A DNA stretch of 18,228 nt from JBKEDC01 sp047971925 (GTDB taxonomy: Bacteria; Bacteroidota; Bacteroidia; Bacteroidales; Prolixibacteraceae), in assembly GCA_047971925.1 (NCBI GenBank), contig JBKEAC010000110.1, forward strand, positions 1 to 18,228. Reading direction: 5' to 3'. Of the stretch, positions 9,121 through 17,444 are shown piece by piece. The notes under the pieces are model-generated. The model saw only the letters and a program-made list of their open reading frames with translations, was not told the DNA's origin and searched no databases. Each line of letters begins with the position of its first letter. Position 1 is the first letter of the stretch. The position numbers and the translations under genes were made by a program.

Positions 9121-11244
9121 TCACACCCCTCGCATGCTCAACTGAATGCGCTGGCGTGCTAAATCAACTTCTGTCACTCGAACCATAACTTGCTGACGGA
9201 GTTTCACAACCTCACTCGGATCACTGATGTATTTATCTGCCATTTGTGAAATGTGCACCAATCCATCTTGCTTTAAGCCAACATCAACGAAAGCACCAAA
9301 CTTAGTAATATTAGTCACGATGCCTGGCAAAACCATACCCTCATGCAAATCTTCCATGCAATGTACATTCGCAAAGCTGAACACGGTGAGCTGCTCGCGA
9401 GGATCAAGCCCTGGCTTAAGCAACTCCTTACTGATGTCTTGCAGAGTGGGCAATCCCACTATATCACTCACATATTTTTGCAGTGGAATCGACTTTACCA
9501 GCTTTTCATTACCAATGAGTTCCTCCACCGAACACTTTAAATCTTTCGCCATTTGAGCCACTAGCACATACGATTCAGGGTGAACAGCCGAATTATCTAG
9601 CGGATTCTTCGCTTGAGAAATCCGTAAGAAGCCAGCACACTGCTCGTATGCTTTTGCTCCCAAGCGAGGAACTTTTTTAAGCTCGCTTCTCGACAGGAAA
9701 GCCCCATGTTCTGCACGATAGTCCACAACATTTTGTGCTAACTGCTCCCCTAGTCCCGACACGTAGCTTAGCAACTGCTTCGAGGCCGTGTTAACATTCA
9801 CACCCACACTGTTTACTGCCGATTCCACCACTCTATCTAGCGATTCACGCAGCTGTTTCTGGTCAACATCGTGTTGATACTGCCCCACCCCAATCGACTT
9901 AGCATCAATCTTCACCAACTCAGCTAGAGGGTCAATCAATCTTCTACCAATCGAAACTGCACCACGAACCGTTACATCGTAGTCGGAAAACTCAGCCCGT
10001 GCCACTTCCGATGCAGAGTAAATCGACGCACCATCTTCTGAAATCAGATAAACCTCAACTCCTTCGGACAAGCGACAACTTTTCACAAAACTTTCCGTTT
10101 CACGTCCTGCTGTTCCGTCGCCAATGGCAATGGCTTCAATTTGATATTTTTGAAGTAAATGTTCTAATTCATGAGCACTCTCTGAACGCTTATTTTGAGG
10201 TGGGTGCGGATAAATCGTACTGTTATGAATAAGGCTACCTTGCGCATCAAGACAGACTAACTTGCAACCTGTGCGAAAACCAGGGTCGATTGCTAACACT
10301 CGTTTTTGTCCAAGAGGAGCTGCAAGCAACAACTGCCTAAGGTTTTCCGCAAAGACCTCAATAGCTTCTTTGTCGGCTTTTTCTTTGTGTAATTTAGAAA
10401 ACTCATTTTCCATCGAAGGCAAAAGCAATCGCTTATAAGCATCTTTCACTGCCATTTGAATTTGCTCGGCAGTATCTCCTGAAGAACGCACAAATTGCCG
10501 ATCCAATCTTTCCAGACATTGTTCTTCTTCTATACCAATATTCAATCGCACAAATCCCTCTTTTTCTGCACGCATCATGGCAAGCATTCGGTGCGATGGA
10601 CATTTTTTCAGCGGCTCAATCCAATCGAAATAATCTTTATATTTCACTCCATCCTCTTCTTTAGCTTTCACTACTTTTGTTTGAATCGTTGCGTTCAGTT
10701 CAAAAGATTTTCGCACGGTGTTTCTCGCCTTCTCGCTTTCATTTACCCACTCCGCAATAATATCGCGGGCACCCTGCAATGCTTCATCAACACTATTCAC
10801 TTCGTCTTTAACAAAACGCCGTGCCGCATCTAGCACATCGTTCACGTTCTGACTCATCAGCATCTTTGCAAGTGGCTCTAAGCCTTTCTCGCGGGCAACC
10901 GTTGCTTTTGTCTTGCGCTTAGGTTTATAGGGAAGATAAATATCTTCAAGCTCCGTGCCGTTCCAGCAATTTTCAATGCGCTTTTCTAGCTCTGGCAAAA
11001 GTTTTCCTTGCTCCTGAATAGTGGAAAGAATTGTTTCTTTGCGTTTTAATAATTCCTCCAAACGCTGCTTTTCATTTTGAATAGCACCCACTTGAACCTC
11101 ATCGAGCGAACCTGTGCGCTCCTTACGATAACGCGAAATAAAAGGAATAGTTGCTCCTTCATCGAGGAGCTCAAATGTATGTTCAATTTGCCACTTTTGT
11201 AGGCTTAGTAAGTCGACAACCTTCAGTATTATTTGTTCATTCAT
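9121..11244 (-). CDS. tex: Tex family RNA-binding transcription accessory protein
   Basis: A 707-residue protein counted from MNEQII (ATG at 11242-11244). A TTG-initiated extension to 11271 adds nine residues unlike Tex N-termini, so I reject it. Order of domains: helical N-terminal Tex region with FISRYRKERTGSLDE and IYLPYKPKRKTKA; a YqgF/RNase H-fold domain beginning AIDPGFRTGCKLVC (about 318-331); a helix-hairpin-helix region (about 484-540; NTASKQLLSYVSGLG, VPRLGAKAYEQCAGFLRI); and a C-terminal S1 RNA-binding domain (about 634-707; GIVTNITKFGAFVDVG, DGLVHISQM). The length is slightly below the roughly 770 residues of many proteobacterial Tex proteins but usual for the family. It is a cytosolic nucleic-acid-binding protein associated with transcription. 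It faces the defence operon tail to tail and its codon composition is less A+T-rich than that operon. Confidence 0.95.
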   Translation of the reverse strand: MNEQIILKVVDLLSLQKWQIEHTFELLDEGATIPFISRYRKERTGSLDEVQVGAIQNEKQRLEELLKRKETILSTIQEQGKLLPELEKRIENCWNGTELEDIYLPYKPKRKTKATVAREKGLEPLAKMLMSQNVNDVLDAARRFVKDEVNSVDEALQGARDIIAEWVNESEKARNTVRKSFELNATIQTKVVKAKEEDGVKYKDYFDWIEPLKKCPSHRMLAMMRAEKEGFVRLNIGIEEEQCLERLDRQFVRSSGDTAEQIQMAVKDAYKRLLLPSMENEFSKLHKEKADKEAIEVFAENLRQLLLAAPLGQKRVLAIDPGFRTGCKLVCLDAQGSLIHNSTIYPHPPQNKRSESAHELEHLLQKYQIEAIAIGDGTAGRETESFVKSCRLSEGVEVYLISEDGASIYSASEVARAEFSDYDVTVRGAVSIGRRLIDPLAELVKIDAKSIGVGQYQHDVDQKQLRESLDRVVESAVNSVGVNVNTASKQLLSYVSGLGEQLAQNVVDYRAEHGAFLSRSELKKVPRLGAKAYEQCAGFLRISQAKNPLDNSAVHPESYVLVAQMAKDLKCSVEELIGNEKLVKSIPLQKYVSDIVGLPTLQDISKELLKPGLDPREQLTVFSFANVHCMEDLHEGMVLPGIVTNITKFGAFVDVGLKQDGLVHISQMADKYISDPSEVVKLRQQVMVRVTEVDLARQRIQLSMRGV

Positions 11245-11278
11245 GTTAATTATTTTCGAAAAGGGCTGCAAGATAGCA

Positions 11279-11362
11279 CAAAAAAAACTACTTATGAAAC
11301 ATCAAAATAAAACCAGCATGTCAAGCTGTTTTCTTCCCCGCCATTCTTACAAACATCGTTTC
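11279..11362 (+). pseudogene. Decayed copy of the rpe promoter, leader and first codons
   Basis: The stretch AAAAAAACTACTTATGAAAC at 11281, continuing to an ATG at 11318, closely matches the leader before rpe (12349-12386); about nine in ten bases agree when one or two gaps are allowed. The match continues past the ATG: CCATTCTTACA here against CCATTCTTGCA in rpe, which encodes the SILA residues. The reading frame is disrupted and ends after 18 codons. I therefore read it as a truncated remnant of a second rpe 5' end, lying between tex and the DUF4112 gene. The -7-like box has decayed from TACTTTTG to TACTTATG. Confidence 0.5.
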
Positions 11363-11410
11363 AATAATCAGACAACCAGTTAAACTATACATATCGGCAA
11401 ACTAATCGGT

Positions 11411-11947
11411 TTAGAACAAACCTATAAACCATTTCATTATTGCCCCGATAGTTACTATGATGAGGTAAATTAATATCGCAAAAACCGCAATTCCAAAGAT
11501 AGCTTTTGCAGTTGAACCATTGATTTCACGTATTATCTTGCGATCGCCTTCCACATATCCCATTACATAGCGAGCAATTTTAGTATGTCCTTTATTAGTA
11601 AAATCTAGAATAATACCAAATACGGGGATAATACCCACAAGAATATCTAAGAGAGCTTCATAAACCACAATAAGAGTCAAACGAAATGATTTCACAACCG
11701 CCAGCGCACAATAAATAGAATTGAAATAAACCAGCAAACAGATCGTTTGAACGATTGGCAATAATCCCGGAATATACGAAAGAATAGTAAAAATAGGGTC
11801 GAGGTAATAACCATCAAATACCTTTTCTGCAAAAAGCATCAACCGATAGCTTTTTGTTAATTCTATTTGCTCCATCCTCCTTTTGCGTGCTTCTTGATTC
11901 TTGCCATCTTGCAGAATGGAAACGTTGCTCACTTTTGAACTATTCAT
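11411..11947 (-). CDS. DUF4112 family membrane protein
   Basis: A 178-residue protein with a polar basic N-terminus (ARKRRMEQIELTKSYR). Hydrophobic segments follow, at about 50-72, 82-112 (including LLDILVGIIPVFGIILDF) and a C-terminal membrane helix at about 148-175. The glycine-proline core YIPGLLPIVQT and the block LLDILVGIIPVFG-ILDF-TNKGH follow the DUF4112 pattern (LDPLIGLIPGVGD ... LLDALVGAIPVVGDLFDFAFKAN). The function of DUF4112 is not known. It is predicted to be an inner-membrane protein. It lies in the same orientation as tex, but a 166-bp gap holding the rpe remnant makes co-transcription uncertain. Confidence 0.82.
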   Translation of the reverse strand: MNSSKVSNVSILQDGKNQEARKRRMEQIELTKSYRLMLFAEKVFDGYYLDPIFTILSYIPGLLPIVQTICLLVYFNSIYCALAVVKSFRLTLIVVYEALLDILVGIIPVFGIILDFTNKGHTKIARYVMGYVEGDRKIIREINGSTAKAIFGIAVFAILIYLIIVTIGAIMKWFIGLF

Positions 11948-12354
11948 CTTTCTTTTTTTTCCAGCTACTACACTTAATGATCAGGTCAACTAATCTAGAC
12001 CATTGCACAATCTTCAACTTATCTAGCGAAAAAACGAAACTCATCTGACATGATGTTCTATTATTGAGAACACGATTGCCACAAAGCCCTTTTTCAAAGG
12101 TAAACATATCGAAGTATACTCTAATTCTTTCTACCAAAAATAAAAATATAAACTTTTAGACTAACCATTGAGTAATAAACATTATTTATTCGAAATGCAA
12201 ATATCGTTATTTTATGCTTAGTCCCAACAAATCTCCTCAAGCAAAATCCTCTCAACAAAAAGTTAGAGTTGAAGGAAATGGCTTTAAAACTCCTTTTGCA
12301 AAGCATAACGTGCAAATTATTTCACAAAACCCAATCCTTTAACGAAAAAAAAAC
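11948..12354. other. Intergenic region between the divergent DUF4112 and rpe genes
   Basis: About 400 A+T-rich bases with no credible gene. On the minus strand a perfect -7 box, TACCTTTG (12095-12102), lies about 150 nt upstream of the DUF4112 start. No TTTG stands at the expected -33 spacing, so it is a weak promoter candidate. I see no riboswitch-like structure and no RNA gene. Confidence 0.4.
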
Positions 12355-12362
12355 TACTTTTG
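12355..12362 (+). promoter_or_regulatory. Bacteroidota -7 box for rpe
   Basis: TACTTTTG fits TAnnTTTG perfectly and lies 21 nt before the chosen ATG, giving a short A-rich leader typical of the phylum. A clear -33 TTTG at 19-21 nt is missing. The same segment has a decayed twin at 11279-11320. Confidence 0.5.
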
Positions 12363-12383
12363 AAACATCAAAACATAAACATC

Positions 12384-13037
12384 ATGACTAAACGACTTGT
12401 TTCTCCCTCCATTCTTGCAGCCAACTTCTTGGAACTAGGCAAAGAAATTGAAATGTTGAACCATAGCAATGCCGACTATATTCACTGCGATGTGATGGAT
12501 GGCGTGTTTGTGCCCAACATCTCTTTCGGATTGCCTGTAATTCAGCAGGTGAAGCGCATTGCTACTAAGCCTCTCGATGTGCATCTGATGATTGAAAACC
12601 CTGATTTATATCTCGAAGACTTTCAAAAGGCTGGAGCCGATTTGCTCACCGTGCACTATGAAACCTGTCGACATTTACACCGAACCGTGCACCGCATCAA
12701 AGAGCTTGGCATGAAAGCCGGCGTGTGTCTAAATCCGCACACTCCTGTTTCGGTGTTGGAAGAAATTATTCCTTTTTCCGATTGCATCATGCTCATGACG
12801 GTGAACCCAGGGTTTGGCGGACAGAAATTCATTGAAAGCAGCTACGAAAAAGTGCGCAAACTCCGCACCATGGTCGATGCTCTCAATCCTGATTGCTTAA
12901 TCGAGATTGATGGCGGAGCAAACTTTGAAACCGGAGCAAAACTATTTGAAGCGGGAGTGGATATGCTCGTGGCAGGTAGCTTTGTTTTCAATGCTAAGAA
13001 TCCAATTGAAACAATTAAAGGATTAAAAGAACTGTAG
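12384..13037 (+). CDS. rpe: Ribulose-phosphate 3-epimerase
   Basis: A 217-residue TIM-barrel enzyme that interconverts ribulose 5-phosphate and xylulose 5-phosphate in the pentose phosphate pathway (cytosol). The start MTKRLVSPSILAANF matches the family. An upstream TTG at 12360 would add eight residues and overlap the -7 box, so I reject it. Metal and catalytic residues are all visible: H34 and D36 in HCDVMDG, H67 in DVHLMI, and D176 in EIDGG. The phosphate-binding and loop signature MTVNPGFGGQKFI occurs at about 138-150. The C-terminal AGSFVF block is also present. The length is normal. It is transcribed alone, divergent from DUF4112 and convergent with the FeoB-associated gene. Confidence 0.97.
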   Translation: MTKRLVSPSILAANFLELGKEIEMLNHSNADYIHCDVMDGVFVPNISFGLPVIQQVKRIATKPLDVHLMIENPDLYLEDFQKAGADLLTVHYETCRHLHRTVHRIKELGMKAGVCLNPHTPVSVLEEIIPFSDCIMLMTVNPGFGGQKFIESSYEKVRKLRTMVDALNPDCLIEIDGGANFETGAKLFEAGVDMLVAGSFVFNAKNPIETIKGLKEL

Positions 13038-13147
13038 CGCTCTTCACATTCTTCAAAAACCAATGTAAGATTTCTTTTGATGGTAACGAATGAAAATTCT
13101 CATTGAAAATCACGCTGCAACAAACACTTTTTTTTTGCTAAAACATA

Positions 13148-13297
13148 TCACCTTTTCTGCACCGAACAATCTTTAGAACAATCACCGCATGTCGACTTTG
13201 GCGTGCGGAAATAGAATTGCTTCAACGATTTTACCGTGCGATAAATCACCACAACAATTACTAGGGCAATAATCAAATATACTATCAGTTCTTGCAT
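13148..13297 (-). CDS. FeoB-associated Cys-rich membrane protein
   Basis: A 49-residue protein with one N-terminal membrane helix (ELIVYLIIALVIVVVIY, about residues 3-19). A basic stretch follows, then a cysteine cluster CGDCSKDC (C37, C40, C44) near the C-terminus. This is the standard layout of the small FeoB-associated proteins found beside feoB in Bacteroidota and Firmicutes. Its role is unproven; the cysteines may bind iron or help FeoB-mediated Fe(II) uptake. It lies 92 bp downstream of feoAB on the same strand. Unlike its neighbours it has a strong ribosome binding site. Confidence 0.85.
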   Translation of the reverse strand: MQELIVYLIIALVIVVVIYRTVKSLKQFYFRTPKSTCGDCSKDCSVQKR

Positions 13298-13304
13298 AAC
13301 AATA

Positions 13305-13311
13305 CCTCCTT
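13305..13311 (-). promoter_or_regulatory. Consensus Shine-Dalgarno before the Cys-rich gene
   Basis: On the minus strand AAGGAGG stands 7 nt before the ATG at 13297, continuing as AAGGAGGTATTGTT. It confirms the start. It is unusual here because the other genes in the window show no such site. Confidence 0.75.
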
Positions 13312-13315
13312 CTGC

Positions 13316-13382
13316 TCCCCTAGGGGAAATTCTAAAATACGTTGTTTTATTTAACCCTCCCCCCTCGTGGAGGTCGGGAGGG
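13316..13382. repeat. Pair of GC-rich inverted repeats between feoAB and the Cys-rich gene
   Basis: TCCCCTAGGGGA (13316-13327) is a perfect 12-bp palindrome. About 27 bp away, CCCTCCC (13355-13361) pairs with GGGAGGG (13376-13382), with an inner CCTC/GAGG stem. No T-run follows the second hairpin on the minus strand, so a classical terminator is doubtful. It could stabilise or partly terminate the feoAB mRNA, or be a dispersed intergenic repeat. Confidence 0.6.
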
Positions 13383-13389
13383 CATTAGT

Positions 13390-15765
13390 CTAAAACATTT
13401 CAGCCACCGTTTTCACCACCCATGCCATCACCCATGCTAATCCTGAGGTGTAAAGCATTGTGAAGACAGCCCACAACGTCCGTCCCGACTCACTCCTGAT
13501 GGTGGCAATCACCCCAATGCAGGGGAAATAAATCAACACAAAAATGAGAAACGCCAATGCCACAGCTCCAGAAATTACCGTTTCCCCTACTTTATCGCCT
13601 GAGGTGTATTTTTCTGATCGCAAACGATTTTGCAACGAGGCATTACCCTCATCGGCATCTTCCACCTGATAGAGCACACCCAAGGTACTCACCACAATTT
13701 CTTTAGCAGGCAATCCTGCCACCAAAGCCACACTCATCTTCCAATCGAAGCCTAGTGGACGCATCACGGGTTCAACTAACTGACCGGCACGACCTAAATA
13801 TGATTGCTCTAAGCGAGTTGTTTCATCTACTCCCTCTTGAGTGCGCGGGAAATAACCCAATGCCCACACCAAGACCGCACCGAAAAGCACCACAGTCCCA
13901 ATCTTCCGAAGATATTGTGAACTCTTATCCCACATGTGCACCACAGCATTGCGCATGGTGGGCATCCGATAAGGCGGTAGCTCCATCACAAAAGGCGTTT
14001 CTTTGTTTCTGAAGATTGTTTTATTAAAGATTTGTGCCATCACAAAGGCTATAATAATACCAAACAAATAAATCCCTCCTAAAACCAAAGCGGCATGCGA
14101 AGGAAAAAAAGCCGACACAAAAAGCACATAAACAGGCAAGCGAGCACTACACGACATAAACGGAACAATAAGCATGGTGAGCAACCTGTCGCCCGGATTT
14201 CGCAAAGAGCGTGTAGCCATTATTGCAGGCACATTGCACCCAAAACCCATAATCATCGGAATAAACGAACGCCCATGCAGACCGAAAAAGTGCATCACCT
14301 TATCCATGATAAAAGCCGCACGTGCCATATATCCAGAATCTTCCATAATGGAAATAAACAAGAACAAAATGAGTATATTTGGTAGAAAAACCAACACGCT
14401 ACCCACTCCATCAATGATACCATTGCAGAGTAAATCATGCAACATACCTTCGGGAACAACACTTGCCACCCAGTCATTGAGCTGCCCAACTGCCCACTCA
14501 ATCCATCCCATCGGATAGCTCCCTAAAGTAAAAGTAGCATAAAAAGTAAAAAACATAAGTGCAATAAAAATCGGAATACCCAACACCGGATGCGTAAGCC
14601 AACGGTCAATCCGATCGGATTTCGATTCCTCATCAGATCCATTACGCACAAAGTTTTGCTTCAATGCGCCTGCAATGAATCCATATTTAGCATCGGTAAT
14701 AATGGTTTCACTATCCTCATTAAATAACAATTGTAGTCGGCGCCTCTCAACTCCTGAAAGTTCAAAAATATGATCCGAGTTTGCATATTTCGACACCAGT
14801 TCCACTCCGAGCGAATCATCTTCGAGTAGCTTAATCGCTAAAAAACGCGACGACATCGTATCAACCAATGCAATATTTCCTTTCTTTATTTCTGCACGAA
14901 TGCGCTGAATCGACTTTTCAATTTCCTCACCATAATTAATATGCACATGACGCTCCACCTCATCGCGATCTTCATAGACCTCAATAGCTCGAAGCAACAA
15001 ATCATCAATACCCACAGCACGCGAACCAACCATCGGAACAAAAGGAATGCCCAGCAATTCTCCCATTTTGACATGCTGAAACTCAATCCCATTTGCCTGC
15101 ATTTCATCAAACATATTCAGCGCACAAATCACCTTTATATCCATGTCGATGAGCTGTGTGGTGAGATAAAGATTGCGCTCAAGATTCGAACCATCGAGCA
15201 CATTCACCACAATATCTGGACGTTCATCGCGGATAAAATTACGCACAAAAATCTCTTCCGATGAATAAGCCGCAAGCGAATAAGTGCCCGGCAAATCAAC
15301 CAAATTAAATCGATATCCAAACTTTGAAAAAGAAGCCTTCTTTGCATCAACCGTTACCCCACTATAATTCCCAACATGTTCTTTCAAGCCCGACAATTGA
15401 TTAAATATCGTGGTCTTACCACAATTCGGATTACCAACAAGCCCGATATTAATCACCTTAGCCTTTTCGATTGCTGAATTAATAATCACCTCTTTATTAA
15501 AAACACCCTCAAAACTATCGGTAGTCATCGCCTCAGCCTGATCAAGTGAAACAACCTCAATTAAACTAGCTTCCGACCGACGAAGTGTTACATTATAATC
15601 TAATATCTTGTATTCTATCGGTCCGTTCAGCAAAGCCGATTTAACAACGCGAACTTCCTTACCCCTCACAAATCCCATCTCGATTATTCGTCGCCGAAAA
15701 GAACCATGCCCCAATACCTTTACGATAACAACCGTCTCATTATTTTTAACCTCTGATAATCTCAC
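13390..15765 (-). CDS. feoB: Ferrous iron transporter, FeoA-FeoB fusion
   Basis: A 791-residue inner-membrane Fe(II) uptake protein. Residues 1 to about 75 form an SH3-like FeoA domain (VLGHGSFRRRIIEMGFVRGKEV). A linker leads to the FeoB G domain, with G1 GNPNCGKTT (111-119), switch I around VGNYSGVTVDAK, G3 DLPGTYS (157-163), G4 NMFD (217-220) and G5-like VGSRAVG. A helical GDI region follows, then the membrane domain with the two Gate motifs (GFGCNVPAIMATRSL; FMSCSARLPVYVLF) and a C-terminal LIYFPCIGVIATIRSES segment. The start is GTG at 15765, since an in-frame TAG lies two codons upstream and FeoA begins MRLSE here as usual. The FeoA-FeoB fusion is common in Bacteroidota. It is followed on the same strand by the Cys-rich partner and has a near-perfect promoter. 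Confidence 0.97.
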   Translation of the reverse strand: MRLSEVKNNETVVIVKVLGHGSFRRRIIEMGFVRGKEVRVVKSALLNGPIEYKILDYNVTLRRSEASLIEVVSLDQAEAMTTDSFEGVFNKEVIINSAIEKAKVINIGLVGNPNCGKTTIFNQLSGLKEHVGNYSGVTVDAKKASFSKFGYRFNLVDLPGTYSLAAYSSEEIFVRNFIRDERPDIVVNVLDGSNLERNLYLTTQLIDMDIKVICALNMFDEMQANGIEFQHVKMGELLGIPFVPMVGSRAVGIDDLLLRAIEVYEDRDEVERHVHINYGEEIEKSIQRIRAEIKKGNIALVDTMSSRFLAIKLLEDDSLGVELVSKYANSDHIFELSGVERRRLQLLFNEDSETIITDAKYGFIAGALKQNFVRNGSDEESKSDRIDRWLTHPVLGIPIFIALMFFTFYATFTLGSYPMGWIEWAVGQLNDWVASVVPEGMLHDLLCNGIIDGVGSVLVFLPNILILFLFISIMEDSGYMARAAFIMDKVMHFFGLHGRSFIPMIMGFGCNVPAIMATRSLRNPGDRLLTMLIVPFMSCSARLPVYVLFVSAFFPSHAALVLGGIYLFGIIIAFVMAQIFNKTIFRNKETPFVMELPPYRMPTMRNAVVHMWDKSSQYLRKIGTVVLFGAVLVWALGYFPRTQEGVDETTRLEQSYLGRAGQLVEPVMRPLGFDWKMSVALVAGLPAKEIVVSTLGVLYQVEDADEGNASLQNRLRSEKYTSGDKVGETVISGAVALAFLIFVLIYFPCIGVIATIRSESGRTLWAVFTMLYTSGLAWVMAWVVKTVAEMF

Positions 15766-15793
15766 AACCTAATCTTTATTTATTTAGAATGAA

Positions 15794-15826
15794 CAAAGAT
15801 AATGCACTTTTTTAAAATCATTCAAA
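15794..15826 (-). promoter_or_regulatory. Bacteroidota promoter of feoAB
   Basis: Reading the minus strand, TTTG (15823-15826), 21 nt, then TATCTTTG (15794-15801). This matches the TTTG-N19-21-TAnnTTTG consensus of the Bacteroidota primary sigma factor exactly. It lies about 28 nt before the GTG start. I see no convincing Fur box. Confidence 0.75.
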
Positions 15827-15967
15827 ATAAGATTCTTTTTCTATCACTCCTTGCAAAAAAAACAATAATTACCTCCTTTCATATAAAATCTTTTCCCAAA
15901 AAATCAAAAACAAACACCAAAACTAGCTTTTCGCAGAAGCTTTACTTCATATATACCAACTTTTTCC

Positions 15968-15975
15968 TACCTTTG
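15968..15975 (+). promoter_or_regulatory. Bacteroidota -7 box of the secreted hydrolase gene
   Basis: TACCTTTG is a perfect TAnnTTTG, 37 nt before the ATG at 16013. The nearest -33 candidate is an imperfect TTTA at 15941, spaced 23 nt. It lies back to back with the feoAB promoter in a 247-bp divergent intergenic region that holds nothing else I recognise. Confidence 0.5.
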
Positions 15976-16012
15976 AAAATCACACTAAAATATCAAAAAT
16001 CACTCCCACAAC

Positions 16013-17395
16013 ATGACCACAATTCATCGCTCTTCTAAAATAACATTTTTCCTTTGTCTTCTTTCGTGTTTCGCCCTAAGTCCACTAATAAGTCAAAGTA
16101 AATCAATATCAAAATGGGAAAGTCAACTCACAAATTCAAACATCAATTGCCTAATTCTTGAACCTCAAAACCCCCTACTCGATTTCGAGGGAAACATTTC
16201 AACAGTCATTTTCCTTCAAAACCTTTGCATTGATAACATCAGTAGCATAAGCAACAAGAAAAATACCGAATGGCACCTCAAACAAGGCTACCGAGTAATT
16301 CAAATGGACTTCAAACACCACCACAGAACCATATCACCCCTCATAAATCAAGAAATTATTGCTATAAACGATTCCATAGAAAAAGGCTCATTCCTCCAGC
16401 TAAACAATTGCTCATTCAACCGGACATTTATTCTCTTCGAAGGCTATCGAGTGAAACAAAACGTGAGCTACTTTCTCGACGATCCAAGCATTTACAACTC
16501 ACCTAAAGAATACATCATTGGCGATTCGCTCTACATGGACATCATTCACCCCGTTAAACCTAAAAAACCCGTCCCCGTCATCTTGTCCTTTTCCTACAGC
16601 AACAGCTACGCCACTTTCGACAATGAAACGCAGCAAATCAGCCATGCCAATCAGCACCAACGATTAAAACAAGCTTACACACTCGCTGGTTTTAACGATT
16701 CATTCCTTGAAGGAGCTCCAGCAATTCACATGGCATGGGCAATTGCCGACCACCCAAAATATTGCCAATGGGGAAAAGGAAAAACACCCAACAGCCCCAA
16801 TGATGCCTACAAATCATTTCAAACCAACCCCGATGCCATGCTAAAAGTAAAATCGGCAATCAGAACACTTCGCGCAGAAGGCGAAAAAATAGGTCTATCA
16901 GGTAAAATCGGAATCTACGGCTTCTCTCGTGGTGCAACAGCCGGGGCTCTAGCTCTAGGCGAACAACCCAATGCACAGCTCGACCCCTGCAAACTTCACA
17001 TCGATAAAAACGAGCAGGTGCAAGCCGCTGCAATTGGTGCGGGCGTTTTCAACTACACCCTCATTTACGACCAAAATAACGACGGCGATAAAAACCTACA
17101 AACACGATGCCCTTGGGTGTGGGGCGAATTAAAATCAAATTACCTAAAATGGCAAACAATGGGTGCCGAACATTTCGTGACCTCAAACAGCGCCGCTCCC
17201 GTTCTCTTCTTTTTCAACACAACCGACGAAGCTTATTATCAATATCAAATCGCACATTTCAAGCAAAAACTCCAATCCCTAAAAATACCAACTTCCACAC
17301 TAATCGACTATGGACAAGGACACAGCGTGCCTCAGTCCGAAGAATCGCTATCCAGATTATATCAGTTTTTTAAAGAAAATTTAAGCCCACTTTAA
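16013..17395 (+). CDS. Exported serine hydrolase, alpha/beta fold
   Basis: A 460-residue protein. The N-terminus (RSSK, then ITFFLCLLSCFALSPLIS) is a signal sequence. The LLSC at about 16-19 could be a loose lipobox, so a lipoprotein is possible. After an unrecognised segment of roughly 150 residues comes an alpha/beta hydrolase domain (about 165-458) with nucleophile elbow GFSRG (S305), a likely acid D405 in FFFNTTDEAYY and the catalytic H437 in DYGQGHSVP. It resembles the esterase and prolyl-oligopeptidase/dienelactone-hydrolase branch (KSAIRTLRAEGEKIGLSGKIGIYGFSRG). The substrate cannot be read from sequence; a carbohydrate-ester or peptide substrate in the periplasm or at the cell surface is plausible. 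The gene is transcribed alone, divergent from feoAB. Confidence 0.85.
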   Translation: MTTIHRSSKITFFLCLLSCFALSPLISQSKSISKWESQLTNSNINCLILEPQNPLLDFEGNISTVIFLQNLCIDNISSISNKKNTEWHLKQGYRVIQMDFKHHHRTISPLINQEIIAINDSIEKGSFLQLNNCSFNRTFILFEGYRVKQNVSYFLDDPSIYNSPKEYIIGDSLYMDIIHPVKPKKPVPVILSFSYSNSYATFDNETQQISHANQHQRLKQAYTLAGFNDSFLEGAPAIHMAWAIADHPKYCQWGKGKTPNSPNDAYKSFQTNPDAMLKVKSAIRTLRAEGEKIGLSGKIGIYGFSRGATAGALALGEQPNAQLDPCKLHIDKNEQVQAAAIGAGVFNYTLIYDQNNDGDKNLQTRCPWVWGELKSNYLKWQTMGAEHFVTSNSAAPVLFFFNTTDEAYYQYQIAHFKQKLQSLKIPTSTLIDYGQGHSVPQSEESLSRLYQFFKENLSPL

Positions 17396-17444
17396 TCAAC
17401 TAAGAAGCTCAACACACCATTAAATCAAAACTCAACAAAACTTT

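Noticed and set aside
11245..11271. Longer Tex N-terminus from a TTG start
   Set aside because: The nine extra residues do not look like Tex, while the ATG at 11244 gives a typical beginning.
12360..12383. Longer Rpe N-terminus from a TTG start
   Set aside because: It overlaps the -7 box, and the family normally begins just before the SPSILAA block.
13038..13147. Intrinsic terminator after rpe
   Set aside because: A weak AATGA/TCATT stem is present, but the T-run lies about 25 nt further on, so the pair does not form a credible terminator.
15766..16012. Small protein encoded in the feoAB/hydrolase intergenic region
   Set aside because: The frame is made of lysine-, phenylalanine- and serine-rich low-complexity codons and covers both divergent promoters.
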